NCBI GenBank assembly: GCA_019694795.1
Contig: JAIBBF010000018.1
Coordinates: 1-55,825, forward strand
Origin: Flavobacteriales bacterium
GTDB lineage: Bacteria > Bacteroidota > Bacteroidia > Flavobacteriales_D > UBA2798
Direction: 5' to 3'
DNA length: 55,825 nt
Part shown: positions 32,930 through 40,503 of the stretch, piece by piece
Numbering within the stretch: the first letter of the stretch is position 1
Layout of the letters: each line of letters begins with the position of its first letter
Made by a program: the position numbers and the translations under genes
Notes under the pieces: model-generated
Databases searched by the model: none
What the model was told of the DNA's origin: nothing
The model's input: the letters and a program-made list of their open reading frames with translations, nothing else

Positions 32930-34890
32930 CAGTTGCGGATCACTCTGCGGATGATTCTGTTTTCTTTGGAATTACTCAATTGAATGAGATAGGCTCCTTT
33001 TGAATAATTACTCAGGTCAACCACCGTTTTACCGGTGAAAACACCACTGTAAACAAGTCGACTGCGGGTATCGAATATTTCAATTTTATTTTGTTCGGCC
33101 GAAGTTGTTTCAATAGTGAAAATTCCATTATTCGGATTCGGATAAATTAAAAGTTCAGGAGATGAATGGTCTGCTTCCTGAATACCCACAAATAAGTTGG
33201 CATCATTGGTAATGCTTCCCGTTCCATTAATAATCCAGTTGTTGGGATCAATGCCGTTTACGGATGCAAAAGAAGGAACATTCGGAATGAGGAATTGTTC
33301 CATGTTGGAGGCAATCTGAAAACGAATGATGGTGTCCGGCAATGATGTTCTGCTGAATTTTAATTCAAGATCATTGGTAAATGTTGGAGTAACTCCGGAA
33401 GCAGAGGTGCTGTGGGTAATTTGAACATGCATGTCGTTTCCACTTTTATTCCAGCGAACCTGATAGGTTGGAAATCCTTCTCCAAAATACCATTCCTGCA
33501 TAAAATTGGTAAAGTCGAGTCCACTCACCGTTTCTGCCACATGAATAAAATCCAAACCTGTAGCTACTGAATCTTTAAAATCGATTTGATATTGCTTCAG
33601 CGTATTGAAAAAATCGGTATCGTCGTTCATTAAAAAGCGCAAAGTATGAATGATCGCAGCGCCTTTGTCATACACTAATCGTCCGTCGAAAATACTTGCA
33701 TCATTGAGGGAGTCCAACACCCAAACCGAACCGCCGGGTTGCGATTTGATGTTTTGATGACGATTCGCCATATCCATGATTTGCTGACCCGGATATAAAT
33801 TTTCCAGCATCAGGTATTCCGAATAGGAAGCAAATCCTTCATTTACCCAGATATCGCACCAGGAGGCACAAGTTACCTGATCGCCAAACCATTGATGTGC
33901 TAATTCGTGACAAGTAAGTGTATTGCTGAAAAATCCCTGGGTAGTCATGGTTTGATGTTCCATACCACCACTGATTGGAGCCATGCAGTGACCGTATTTT
34001 TCATCGGCAAATGGATATGGACCGAACAATACATCATAGAGCACAATGAAATCTGCGGTCTCGTCGATATCCGCCTGGAAATTGGGTAGTGTACCGGGAT
34101 TATTGTAAATATAATTCTGAATTAAAACCGGACCTGATCCTGCAGGGTATGCGGTTACGTTGTACTCAATGTATTCAGCAACAGAAACGGAAATTAAATA
34201 ATAGTCGATCGGGTGACGATGTTTCCATTCGTAGCGGGAAGTTCCGTTGCCCAGATCAACCACCTGTTGCAATAATCCATTAGAACCGGCTTTGCAGGCA
34301 TTGGGAACGGTGATCCAAACTTCACAACTGTCTGCTTTATCTTTTAACGATTGCTTGCAAGGAAACCATTCATAAGCAGCAAATGGTTCCGATAAACTCC
34401 AGGTGACCTGATTTCCCCAGGAAGGAGAAAATGCATTGGTCATTCCGCCTCCGCCAAGTGGATTAGTTTGCGCTGTAGGAGGAGTTCCATTGTATTCTAC
34501 GCGAATAATAAAGTTCTCATTCTGCAATTTATTCACCGGAATTTTAATGGCCGTATTTATTCTCGAATAAGAAACCGGATTTCCGTCGACAAACATTCCT
34601 GTTATGGTAAACGAACTGAAAAATTCTATTAAAGCAGAATCCAAATCCTCATTGGCACTGGCGTGAATTTCAGTTGCGCCGGAAAGGGTGGTGCTGGTGT
34701 TGGTCATTGCCAAATCGAGAAAATAAAAATGAACATCGTATCGTTCAGTTTCTGCTATTTGAGAAATACTGAAAGTATTACTCCGCAATTGCTGATTTTG
34801 AAACGATTTTACATGCGAGCAATGTCCGCTTTGATCTTGTGCCTGTACAAGCGCAGGAAGAAAAAGCAATAAAAAGGCTATTTTTTTCAT
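32929..34890 (-). CDS. M1-family aminopeptidase with T9SS sorting domain
   Basis: The 653-residue secreted protein has a signal peptide (MKKIAFLLLFLPALVQAQ) and an M1 metallopeptidase domain. The exopeptidase loop is ISGGMEHQTM and the zinc site is His328-Glu329-x-x-His332 (TCHELAHQWFGDQ) with Glu351 (WVNEGFASYSEYL). It ends in a T9SS type A sorting domain (LLIYPNPNNGIFTIETTS, then SKGAYLIQLSNSKENR). It should act at the surface or outside the cell on peptides, feeding amino acid uptake. It shares an operon with the acyltransferase by 1-base overlap. Confidence 0.94.
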   Translation of the reverse strand: MKKIAFLLLFLPALVQAQDQSGHCSHVKSFQNQQLRSNTFSISQIAETERYDVHFYFLDLAMTNTSTTLSGATEIHASANEDLDSALIEFFSSFTITGMFVDGNPVSYSRINTAIKIPVNKLQNENFIIRVEYNGTPPTAQTNPLGGGGMTNAFSPSWGNQVTWSLSEPFAAYEWFPCKQSLKDKADSCEVWITVPNACKAGSNGLLQQVVDLGNGTSRYEWKHRHPIDYYLISVSVAEYIEYNVTAYPAGSGPVLIQNYIYNNPGTLPNFQADIDETADFIVLYDVLFGPYPFADEKYGHCMAPISGGMEHQTMTTQGFFSNTLTCHELAHQWFGDQVTCASWCDIWVNEGFASYSEYLMLENLYPGQQIMDMANRHQNIKSQPGGSVWVLDSLNDASIFDGRLVYDKGAAIIHTLRFLMNDDTDFFNTLKQYQIDFKDSVATGLDFIHVAETVSGLDFTNFMQEWYFGEGFPTYQVRWNKSGNDMHVQITHSTSASGVTPTFTNDLELKFSRTSLPDTIIRFQIASNMEQFLIPNVPSFASVNGIDPNNWIINGTGSITNDANLFVGIQEADHSSPELLIYPNPNNGIFTIETTSAEQNKIEIFDTRSRLVYSGVFTGKTVVDLSNYSKGAYLIQLSNSKENRIIRRVIRN

Positions 34891-35050
34891 GATGAAGAAT
34901 GAATCCGAAATATAAGTAAAATAGTTTGCTGAGAAGCCTTTATTGAGGGAACGGAGAAAGGTTGGCAGTTAGAGGATTAAGTTCCTGCCGAATGTAACCC
35001 CGCCATCTATCTCTGAATTCTTACTGCATGTAAATAGGAAGCAATTACGT

Positions 35051-35443
35051 TTATCCTTGAACTTTGTGCTTTAGACTAAGCAGCCATTTCATTGCTTCTT
35101 GCTCATTGGTAAATGATTTCATGGGGATAGGTGGATTTTGTAAAGCAAATACCATTTTCATAACCAATTGAGATAATCCTGGTTTGGATACCATGGCCAT
35201 GGCGGAATAAATCTCTGCCACTTTTTTCGAAGAGTGTTGGCGTGTTGCTTTGTCGGGAACAGGCGATTTAGTTAAGTGGATTAACAAAGGAACCGGTTTT
35301 CCGCCTGTAATTTTTTTAACCAGCGCTACATTTTCATCTATAAGCGAAACCGTACGTTGAATGTTTTTCGAATAAGAAATTAAAATTCCGTTATCGAGAA
35401 GTTGATAATCTGCTATGGTCCCCTGTATTAAATCCTGTTTCAT
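35051..35443 (-). CDS. Small STAS/SEC14-like protein of unknown function (paralogue B)
   Basis: This soluble protein of 130 residues is a distant paralogue of the one encoded at 1987-2406. Shared features are an early NGILISYS segment, a GGKPVPLLIHL strand, a central helix around MAMVSKPG and the C-terminal NEQEAMKWLLSLKH. No signal peptide is present, unlike the three proteins encoded upstream in the same operon, so it is probably cytoplasmic. I recall the family as DUF7793. Its start overlaps the preceding lipoprotein stop by 4 bases. The function is unknown. Confidence 0.75.
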   Translation of the reverse strand: MKQDLIQGTIADYQLLDNGILISYSKNIQRTVSLIDENVALVKKITGGKPVPLLIHLTKSPVPDKATRQHSSKKVAEIYSAMAMVSKPGLSQLVMKMVFALQNPPIPMKSFTNEQEAMKWLLSLKHKVQG

Positions 35444-36078
35444 TTTTTTTCTCTTAACGATGGAAAATTATCCAAATCAATATCGGGAAATTCCCCATTG
35501 CATTTCTTAATCAGTTTGCCGACCAATCCATTTTTTTCATCGGGTCGACCAACACGAACGGATAAAAAGCATTCCGGATTGGACTCATCAATATATTCAT
35601 CTGCCGAATAAGATTCTCCTGTTACTGCATCTTCATCGATTTCGCTGCCCAGAAAAAATCCGGATCCAATTTTTGCTCTGCCTTTAAATTCCGCTTTTTT
35701 ATCCTTTTCCTCAAAGGTTATCAGGTACGAAAGCGAAGTGTATTTATCGCGTAACAACTCGACTTGAATTTTAAGTTTGTTTTTTTCTCCCTGTAGTATC
35801 GTTTTTGAGTTTAGCGCAGGTTCCTGTGGGAAAAAGATAGTGTCGGTATCATTTGAAATAATCAGATGATCCTTGATCACTGTTTTTTCAGCGCCGATAT
35901 TATTTTTAATTTCTTCAAGTAGCTCTTCATCATAAAGAGAACTCATTGGCGTTTCCAGTTCTTGTTGCGATTCTGTGAGACTGTCCTTAGCCACGGGTTT
36001 TAATTCATTTTTTTGCTCGGTAGAGGTGCACGATAGTACCAGCATGAAAATTGGAATAAGCAGAATGTTATTTCGCAT
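35440..36078 (-). CDS. Lipoprotein of unknown function
   Basis: The 212-residue lipoprotein has a signal ending in LVLSC (Cys17), a charged Glu/Lys-rich linker and a domain with repeated strand-like segments (NKLKIQVELLRDKYTSLSYL, KKAEFKGRAKIGSGFFLG) and an acidic stretch (GSEIDEDAVTGE). I do not recognise the family. It overlaps both neighbours, by 11 bases with the membrane protein gene upstream and by 4 with the gene downstream, so the operon is translated as a coupled unit. Confidence 0.7.
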   Translation of the reverse strand: MRNNILLIPIFMLVLSCTSTEQKNELKPVAKDSLTESQQELETPMSSLYDEELLEEIKNNIGAEKTVIKDHLIISNDTDTIFFPQEPALNSKTILQGEKNKLKIQVELLRDKYTSLSYLITFEEKDKKAEFKGRAKIGSGFFLGSEIDEDAVTGESYSADEYIDESNPECFLSVRVGRPDEKNGLVGKLIKKCNGEFPDIDLDNFPSLREKK

Positions 36079-36451
36079 AACGTTTTTTAAAGAAGTGAAA
36101 AATATAAATGACGGATAATAGCATAAAGGGTAATGCGCAAAGCAATATCCGAAAATGAAGCGTTATTAATCCAATAAAAAAGAGTAATCCAAAAAGCGGG
36201 AGGAGCATCACAAACGAAAAAAGGGCGGTCCATTTCGATTTGTCAGGATATAGTGCGGAGTACAAGAGGAGGATTTGTCCGACTAAAGGAAAAATCACCA
36301 TGGGATGAAATAGAACATCCTTAGCGGGAAAACCTGAAAATAATAGTTCTCTTTCCAATTGAAACGTATACGCATGTTGTGTTCCCCACTCGGTATATCC
36401 AATGAGTGTGCATAAAAATGCCATCAAAAAATACATCCGTTTTTGCTTCAT
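36068..36451 (-). CDS. Small four-helix membrane protein, unknown
   Basis: The 127-residue integral membrane protein has about four hydrophobic helices (YFLMAFLCTLIGY, VIFPLVGQILLLYSALY, ALFSFVMLLPLFGLLFFIGL, FRILLCALPFMLLSVIYIFH). It ends in a basic tail (HFFKKRYAK). I recognise no motif or family. It overlaps the lipoprotein genes on both sides (4 and 11 bases), which suggests the three products act in one envelope complex, although this is inference. Confidence 0.65.
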   Translation of the reverse strand: MKQKRMYFLMAFLCTLIGYTEWGTQHAYTFQLERELLFSGFPAKDVLFHPMVIFPLVGQILLLYSALYPDKSKWTALFSFVMLLPLFGLLFFIGLITLHFRILLCALPFMLLSVIYIFHFFKKRYAK

Positions 36452-36861
36452 TCTTTTCGTTTAAACTCAATCAGGTATCGGGTAGGAAAATCTTTGGTGA
36501 TAAATTCCGAAGGATATCCTGAACCACTCAATTCATAGATGATGATTAAATGTTCATTTTCTATTTTATAGAGCGCTTTAAAATGCAGGTCGGTATTGGG
36601 CCCCTCCTTTCCTATAATATCCATTGTATTTCCATTTACTCTGATAATTCCCTTATCGGTATCTTCTGCTTTTACCACATAGGTGCTATCCTTAATGGTG
36701 AGCGACTGATTGGCGTAATAAGAAGGCGGCACATCATTCCCCTGAAATTCCTGCCTTACGGGAATCCAGGTTCCCTGTAGCGTTTGTAGTTGACTTTTCG
36801 GTTGTGTGGCGCATGACCAAATCAATAGAATAAAAAGCAGGAATGCAGTTCGATTTTTCAT
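36448..36861 (-). CDS. Lipoprotein with TIGR03067-like lipocalin-type domain
   Basis: The 137-residue protein has a lipoprotein signal ending in IWSC. The mature domain starts LQTLQGTWIPVRQEFQGNDV and continues YYANQSLTIKDSTYVVKAED, IIRVNGNTMDII and LYKIENEHLIIIYE. This order of motifs resembles the TIGR03067 / lipocalin-like domains known from planctomycetes and other bacteria. No ligand is known. The ATG at 36861 is preferred over one five codons upstream because the basic signal start MKNR fits. It leads the overlapping four-gene operon down to 35051. Confidence 0.7.
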   Translation of the reverse strand: MKNRTAFLLFILLIWSCATQPKSQLQTLQGTWIPVRQEFQGNDVPPSYYANQSLTIKDSTYVVKAEDTDKGIIRVNGNTMDIIGKEGPNTDLHFKALYKIENEHLIIIYELSGSGYPSEFITKDFPTRYLIEFKRKE

Positions 36862-36925
36862 GCGGAAAAAATACAATATTTTCTTTCACTGGCGATTAGA
36901 ATCCGTATAGAATGTTCTTTTTTCC

Positions 36926-36933
36926 TATTTTTG
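36926..36933 (+). promoter_or_regulatory. -7 promoter element of the patatin gene
   Basis: TATTTTTG matches TAnnTTTG and ends 6 bases before the ATG at 36940, so the transcript may start at or next to the start codon. No clear -33 element is seen. Confidence 0.45.
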
Positions 36934-36939
36934 ATTTGC

Positions 36940-37788
36940 ATGAATCACGCTTTGGTTATACAAGGAGGAGGTTTCCGTACGGCTTATAGTTCGGGTGTAC
37001 TGGATGCTTTTATGGAATTGGATTATTTTCCCTTTAACCAAATTGTAGCGGTTTCCGGTGGAGCAATTGCTGCTTCCTATTATATTTCCCGTCAACCGCG
37101 GAATTGTTTTAATTCCATTTGCTTTCTTGCCGAAAAGGGAAGATTTGTAAACATAAGCGGCGTTTTCCGTTCACGGCCATTAATGGATGTTGATATTTTT
37201 CATGCCATTTCTTCCACGCATTTTCCATTTGATAAAACAGCAGCGCTCCGTCACCTTCGTGATAAGCAATTCAGAATTGTAATGACCTCCCGCAAAAGTG
37301 GTCAAGCTTTCTATTGTGATCCCACTCAATGCCAATGGGAGGAGGCGGTAATTGCATCTTGTTCGCTTCCTTTTATCACCAAGGGTGAACAATTTATTTT
37401 AGGCGAGGCGTACATGGATGGAGCCTGGAGTGATCCCTTGCCGGTGGAATTTGCATACGGACAAGGCGCTCGAAAAATTACGGTGGTGCGGACCACTCCT
37501 CAACATGAAAAAGGCACAAAAACCTGGTTCGATCGGGTGGGTGAGTTGTATTACCGCAATCACCTTCCTTTAAAATCGACATTTTCCGATAATCATATTT
37601 ACTTTAATAAAGCCATAGAATTCCTCAATCACCCTCCGGCTGACCTGGAAGTGAACCAAATTGCGCCTGCTACTCCATTGAAGGCCGGTTTATATACCAC
37701 TTCCAAAGCGCTTCTTCATGAAGATTATCATCAGGGATTGGAGGCGGGACGCCGTTTTGTGAATCAGGAGCTTAGTTTGACTGTATAA
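36940..37788 (+). CDS. Patatin-like phospholipase, YjjU type
   Basis: The 282-residue cytoplasmic protein has the patatin oxyanion loop QGGGFRTAYSSG, a nucleophile elbow AVSGGAIAAS (Ser39) and the catalytic Asp160 in YMDGAWSDPLP. The remaining layout follows E. coli YjjU: KITVVRTTPQ, then WFDRVGELYY, FLNHPPADLEV, IAPATPLKAGL and LHEDYHQGLEAGRRF. It is probably a lipid acyl hydrolase with unknown substrate. The first Gly of the usual GxSxG is Ala here. I chose the ATG at 36940; a TTG at 36931 would fall inside the -7 box. Confidence 0.88.
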   Translation: MNHALVIQGGGFRTAYSSGVLDAFMELDYFPFNQIVAVSGGAIAASYYISRQPRNCFNSICFLAEKGRFVNISGVFRSRPLMDVDIFHAISSTHFPFDKTAALRHLRDKQFRIVMTSRKSGQAFYCDPTQCQWEEAVIASCSLPFITKGEQFILGEAYMDGAWSDPLPVEFAYGQGARKITVVRTTPQHEKGTKTWFDRVGELYYRNHLPLKSTFSDNHIYFNKAIEFLNHPPADLEVNQIAPATPLKAGLYTTSKALLHEDYHQGLEAGRRFVNQELSLTV

Positions 37789-37801
37789 TTTTTTTTATTT
37801 C

Positions 37802-37833
37802 TTTTTGTGTAACCAAATGGTTTCCTATATTTG
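37802..37833 (+). promoter_or_regulatory. Promoter of the arsR-SRPBCC operon
   Basis: TTTTTG (37802-37807) and TATATTTG (37826-37833) are separated by 18 bases, a near-ideal Bacteroidota promoter. The start codon is 17 bases downstream. Two operator copies flank the -7 box. Confidence 0.75.
37809..37824 (+). promoter_or_regulatory. Operator copy 1 for the ArsR-type repressor
   Basis: GTAACCAAATGGTTTC lies in the spacer between the -33 and -7 elements. It is a near-palindrome (GTAAC-N6-GTTTC, one mismatch) and nearly identical to copy 2. Confidence 0.65.
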
Positions 37834-37848
37834 TAACCAAATCGTTAC
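37833..37848 (+). promoter_or_regulatory. Operator copy 2 for the ArsR-type repressor
   Basis: GTAACCAAATCGTTAC has perfect 5-base inverted arms around CAAATC. It starts at the last base of the -7 box and covers the predicted transcription start. It differs from copy 1 at two positions. The centres are 24 bases apart. Confidence 0.7.
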
Positions 37849-37850
37849 AT

Positions 37851-38216
37851 ATGGAGACCCGCAGAGATGTTTTTCAAGCTATAGCAGATCCTACCCGAAG
37901 GGCTATTTTGGGTTTGCTGGCTACGCAGAGCCTTACCTTAAATGCCCTGGCCGAAAATTTTGAGGTGAGTCGTCCCGCCATTTCCAAGCATGTCAAAATT
38001 TTAAGCGAGTGTGGTTTAATCGAGATCGACCCCAATGGCAGGGAGCGTTATTGCAGAGCGCGAATGGATAAATTAAGCGAGGTATCAGATTGGGTAAATC
38101 AATACAGCAAATTCTGGGAATCGCAATTGGATGCCCTGGATCTTTATTTACAGCAATTACAGAACAGAGAACATAAAACAGAACCCAAAAACAAAAATCA
38201 TGGAAAAACCATTTAA
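37851..38216 (+). CDS. ArsR-family transcriptional regulator
   Basis: The 121-residue winged-helix repressor opens METRRDVFQAIADPTRRAIL, then LNALAENFEVSRPAISKHVKI with the recognition helix, then GLIEIDPNGRERYCRA for the wing. No metal-binding CxC motif of the ArsR/SmtB type is present. It belongs to the SdpR-like group that regulates an adjacent SRPBCC gene. Two operator copies flank its own -7 box, so autorepression is likely. Its 3' end overlaps the next gene by 17 bases. The ligand is unknown. Confidence 0.93.
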   Translation: METRRDVFQAIADPTRRAILGLLATQSLTLNALAENFEVSRPAISKHVKILSECGLIEIDPNGRERYCRARMDKLSEVSDWVNQYSKFWESQLDALDLYLQQLQNREHKTEPKNKNHGKTI

Positions 38217-38697
38217 GATTGTCCGCACTTTAAAAGCTCCGCGTGAGCTGGTGTTTGAGGCTTTTACTCAGGAACAGCACCTGAAACATTGGTGGGGACC
38301 AACCGGTATGCAGTTGGAAGTAATTAAACTGGATGTTCGCGAAGGCGGAAGTTTTCATTATAAAATGATTGGTGAAAACGGTATGTTTGGATTTGGTATT
38401 TTTCATTACCGGAAAATTAATGCACCAAACAGCATTGAATTCACCAGTTCATTTGCCGATGAAACAGGAGAGATTATTCGTCCACCATTTCCCGGAAATT
38501 TTCCGCTTCGTGTTTTGAATGTGTGGGAATTTTCGGAAGAGAATGGAGAGACCACCATTACTTTACAAGGCTGGCCTTTATCTGATGATCCGAAAGAAAT
38601 CGATTTCTTTGCGGGTATGCACGAAAGTATGAATGGAGGTTTCTCCGGGACATTTGCAAATCTGGAAGCATACCTCACGAAAATTATGCAATCGTAA
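38200..38697 (+). CDS. SRPBCC/AHSA1-domain protein
   Basis: The 165-residue protein is a START-like (Activator of Hsp90 ATPase 1 type) domain: APRELVFEAFTQEQHLKHWW, GPTGMQLEVIKLDVREGGSF, and the C-terminal helix GMHESMNGGFSGTFANLEAYL. The fold forms a hydrophobic pocket for small ligands. It is encoded with and overlaps an ArsR regulator, the usual arrangement for this family, in which the two proteins probably respond to the same compound. The start ATG at 38200 is set by the conserved N-terminus. A terminator follows. Confidence 0.92.
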   Translation: MEKPFKIVRTLKAPRELVFEAFTQEQHLKHWWGPTGMQLEVIKLDVREGGSFHYKMIGENGMFGFGIFHYRKINAPNSIEFTSSFADETGEIIRPPFPGNFPLRVLNVWEFSEENGETTITLQGWPLSDDPKEIDFFAGMHESMNGGFSGTFANLEAYLTKIMQS

Positions 38698-38720
38698 TTG
38701 GTATAGAAATTTTTATAATA

Positions 38721-38752
38721 AAAAAGGGCAGGATGATTTTCCTGCCCTTTTT
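38721..38752. terminator. Bidirectional intrinsic terminator
   Basis: AAAAAGGGCAGGA, loop TGATTT and TCCTGCCCTTTTT form a 13-bp stem between the convergent SRPBCC and YceI genes. Confidence 0.92.
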
Positions 38753-38754
38753 AT

Positions 38755-39285
38755 TTAAGCTTGTTTTACCAGCTGAATTTCGCCGTGTATTTTAATATCA
38801 TCACCCAGCAAAAATCCTCCTGCTTCTAATGGAGCATTCCAGTTTAATTCCCAATCCTTACGGTTGATTTTTCCATCCACCGTAAATCCTGCTTTCTGAT
38901 TGCCCCATGGATCTTTTGCAATACCGTTGAATTCGGCATTCAGTGTTACTTCTTTGGTGATTCCTTTAATTGTCAGATCACCAGCTAAAGTCATATCCGA
39001 ACCATTGGCTTCTACTTTTTTTGCAACAAATTTCAATTCAGGAAATTTATCCGCTTCAAAAAAATCACCACTGTGCAAATGTGCATCGCGTTGATCGTTG
39101 TTGGTAAAAATGGATTTGATTTCGGCTGTGACTTCAACTTTAGCTCCCGAAAAATTTTCTCCTTCGGTTTCTGCTGTTACCTGAAACGATTTGAATGAAC
39201 CGTTTACATTCGAAATCATTAAGTGACGGATTTTAAATCCTAATTCGCTGTGGGTTGGGTCGAGCGCCCATTTAATTGTTGACAT
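38755..39285 (-). CDS. YceI-family lipid-binding-like protein
   Basis: The 176-residue protein has the YceI pattern: WALDPTHSELGFKIRHLMIS, VEVTAEIKSIFTNNDQRDAH, HSGDFFEADKFPELKFV, then LAGDLTIKGITKEVTLNAEF. YceI proteins form an extended beta-barrel that binds isoprenoid or fatty-acid-like molecules. There is no signal peptide, so it is cytoplasmic, unlike E. coli YceI. It has a strong promoter (39348-39319) with a palindrome across the transcription start, implying repression by an unlinked regulator. Confidence 0.93.
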   Translation of the reverse strand: MSTIKWALDPTHSELGFKIRHLMISNVNGSFKSFQVTAETEGENFSGAKVEVTAEIKSIFTNNDQRDAHLHSGDFFEADKFPELKFVAKKVEANGSDMTLAGDLTIKGITKEVTLNAEFNGIAKDPWGNQKAGFTVDGKINRKDWELNWNAPLEAGGFLLGDDIKIHGEIQLVKQA

Positions 39286-39309
39286 ATTTTTTAAGTTTTA
39301 GTACAATTG

Positions 39310-39321
39310 TTGTATATACAA
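39310..39321. promoter_or_regulatory. Palindromic operator at the yceI promoter
   Basis: TTGTATATACAA is a perfect 12-bp palindrome that overlaps the end of the -7 box and the predicted transcription start. ACAATTGT (39303-39310), an 8-bp palindrome, adjoins it. The composition resembles MarR-family sites; the repressor is not identified. Confidence 0.5.
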
Positions 39322-39348
39322 ATGTATGGATTCTTTTTTATTTTCAAA
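39319..39348 (-). promoter_or_regulatory. Promoter of the yceI gene
   Basis: On the minus strand TTTG (39348-39345) and TACATTTG (39326-39319) are separated by 18 bases. The ATG is 33 bases downstream of the -7 box. Confidence 0.7.
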
Positions 39349-39436
39349 CTGCTAAACCGATAATTTTTGTCATTTTTTCAGTAGTGTTTGTAAATCAGCC
39401 GATTTTGAATGAACTTAGACCAAAATTTAGAACACC

Positions 39437-40390
39437 ATGAATCCAGACATGATTGCACCTTTTGCTATAGTGGGAGTGATTGTCCTCCTGCTTTTAATTT
39501 CAACTTTTTCCACAATCCAGCAAGGAACAGTGGGAGTAATTACCGTTTTTGGTAAATACCGTCGCATTATGTTGCCCGGTTTAAATATGAAAATTCCTTT
39601 TATTGAGAAAGTTTTTCGTCGCGTTAGTATCCAGAACCGTTCCGTTGAACTGGGTTTCCAGGCGGTAACGGTGGACCAGGCCAATGTGAATTTTACGGCG
39701 ATGTTGTTGTTTTCGGTGTTGGACCAACAAGAAGAAACGATAAAAAACGTGGCCTTTAAATTCGTTGACGAGCGAAATTTTATGCAGGCTTTGGTTCGTA
39801 CGGTAGAAGGTTCTATCCGCGCTTATGTGGCCAGTAAAAAACAAGCAGAAATTTTATTGCTGCGTCGCGAAATTGTAGAAGAAGTGAAAGGTCATCTCGA
39901 TAAAACACTTGAAGATTGGGGGTACCATTTGCTCGATCTTCAGATGAATGACATCACGTTTGATGATGAAGTAATGCGCTCCATGGCGAAAGTAGTAGCC
40001 TCTTCCAATATGCGTGCTGCTGCAGAGAATGAAGGTCAAGCTTTATTGATCACCAAAACCAAAGGTGCCGAAGCGGAAGGTAATGCAATTAAAATTGCTG
40101 CAGAGGCCGAAAAAGAAGCGGCTATTTTGCGCGGTCAAGCCGTTGCCCGTTTCCGTGAAGAGGTGGCTAAAGGTCTTTCCGGTGCTGCGAAAGAAATGCA
40201 ACAGGCGAATCTCGATTCCAGCTTTATTCTCTTCACCATGTGGACAGAAGCCGTTAAGAATTTTGCGCAAGAAGGAAAAGGAAACCTCATTATTCTGGAT
40301 GGCTCAGTAGATGGCATGAAGAAAACCCTGAAAGAGTTATCTGCCGCCTCTAAAATGGGACTGTTCGAAAACCCTGAAAAACAGGACTAA
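39437..40390 (+). CDS. SPFH/band 7 (stomatin-like) membrane protein
   Basis: The 317-residue protein has one N-terminal membrane helix (IAPFAIVGVIVLLLLISTF) and an SPFH domain (GTVGVITVFGKYRRIMLPG, NVNFTAMLLFSVLDQQEE, VEGSIRAYVASKKQAEILLL). A long Ala/Glu-rich helical stalk follows (AEAEGNAIKIAAEAEKEAAI). Such proteins form large ring assemblies in lipid microdomains and often tune proteases or channels. No NfeD-type partner gene is next to it. The gene is divergent from yceI and separated from prs by a terminator-like hairpin. Confidence 0.93.
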   Translation: MNPDMIAPFAIVGVIVLLLLISTFSTIQQGTVGVITVFGKYRRIMLPGLNMKIPFIEKVFRRVSIQNRSVELGFQAVTVDQANVNFTAMLLFSVLDQQEETIKNVAFKFVDERNFMQALVRTVEGSIRAYVASKKQAEILLLRREIVEEVKGHLDKTLEDWGYHLLDLQMNDITFDDEVMRSMAKVVASSNMRAAAENEGQALLITKTKGAEAEGNAIKIAAEAEKEAAILRGQAVARFREEVAKGLSGAAKEMQQANLDSSFILFTMWTEAVKNFAQEGKGNLIILDGSVDGMKKTLKELSAASKMGLFENPEKQD

Positions 40391-40416
40391 TCCTCGTTTT
40401 AAACGATAATTTTCAG

Positions 40417-40450
40417 AAAAGGCGTATTTCCATCCGGATTTGCGCCTTTT
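40417..40450 (+). terminator. Probable intrinsic terminator after the SPFH gene
   Basis: AAAAGGCG pairs with CGCCTTTT across an 18-base loop, followed by a T-rich stretch. The stem is good but the loop is long. Confidence 0.6.
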
Positions 40451-40452
40451 TC

Positions 40453-40484
40453 TTTTGAGCAAAGCCTTATTTCCCTTACATTTG
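40453..40484 (+). promoter_or_regulatory. Promoter of the prs operon
   Basis: TTTTG (40453-40457) and TACATTTG (40477-40484), followed by CAG, are separated by 19 bases, a near-consensus promoter. The prs ATG lies 19 bases downstream. Confidence 0.8.
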
Positions 40485-40503
40485 CAGCCCAAATCACAGG
40501 GAT

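Noticed and set aside
34891-35050. Intergenic gap searched for a tRNA or small RNA
   Set aside because: No cloverleaf, T-loop motif or terminator was found; nothing could be supported.
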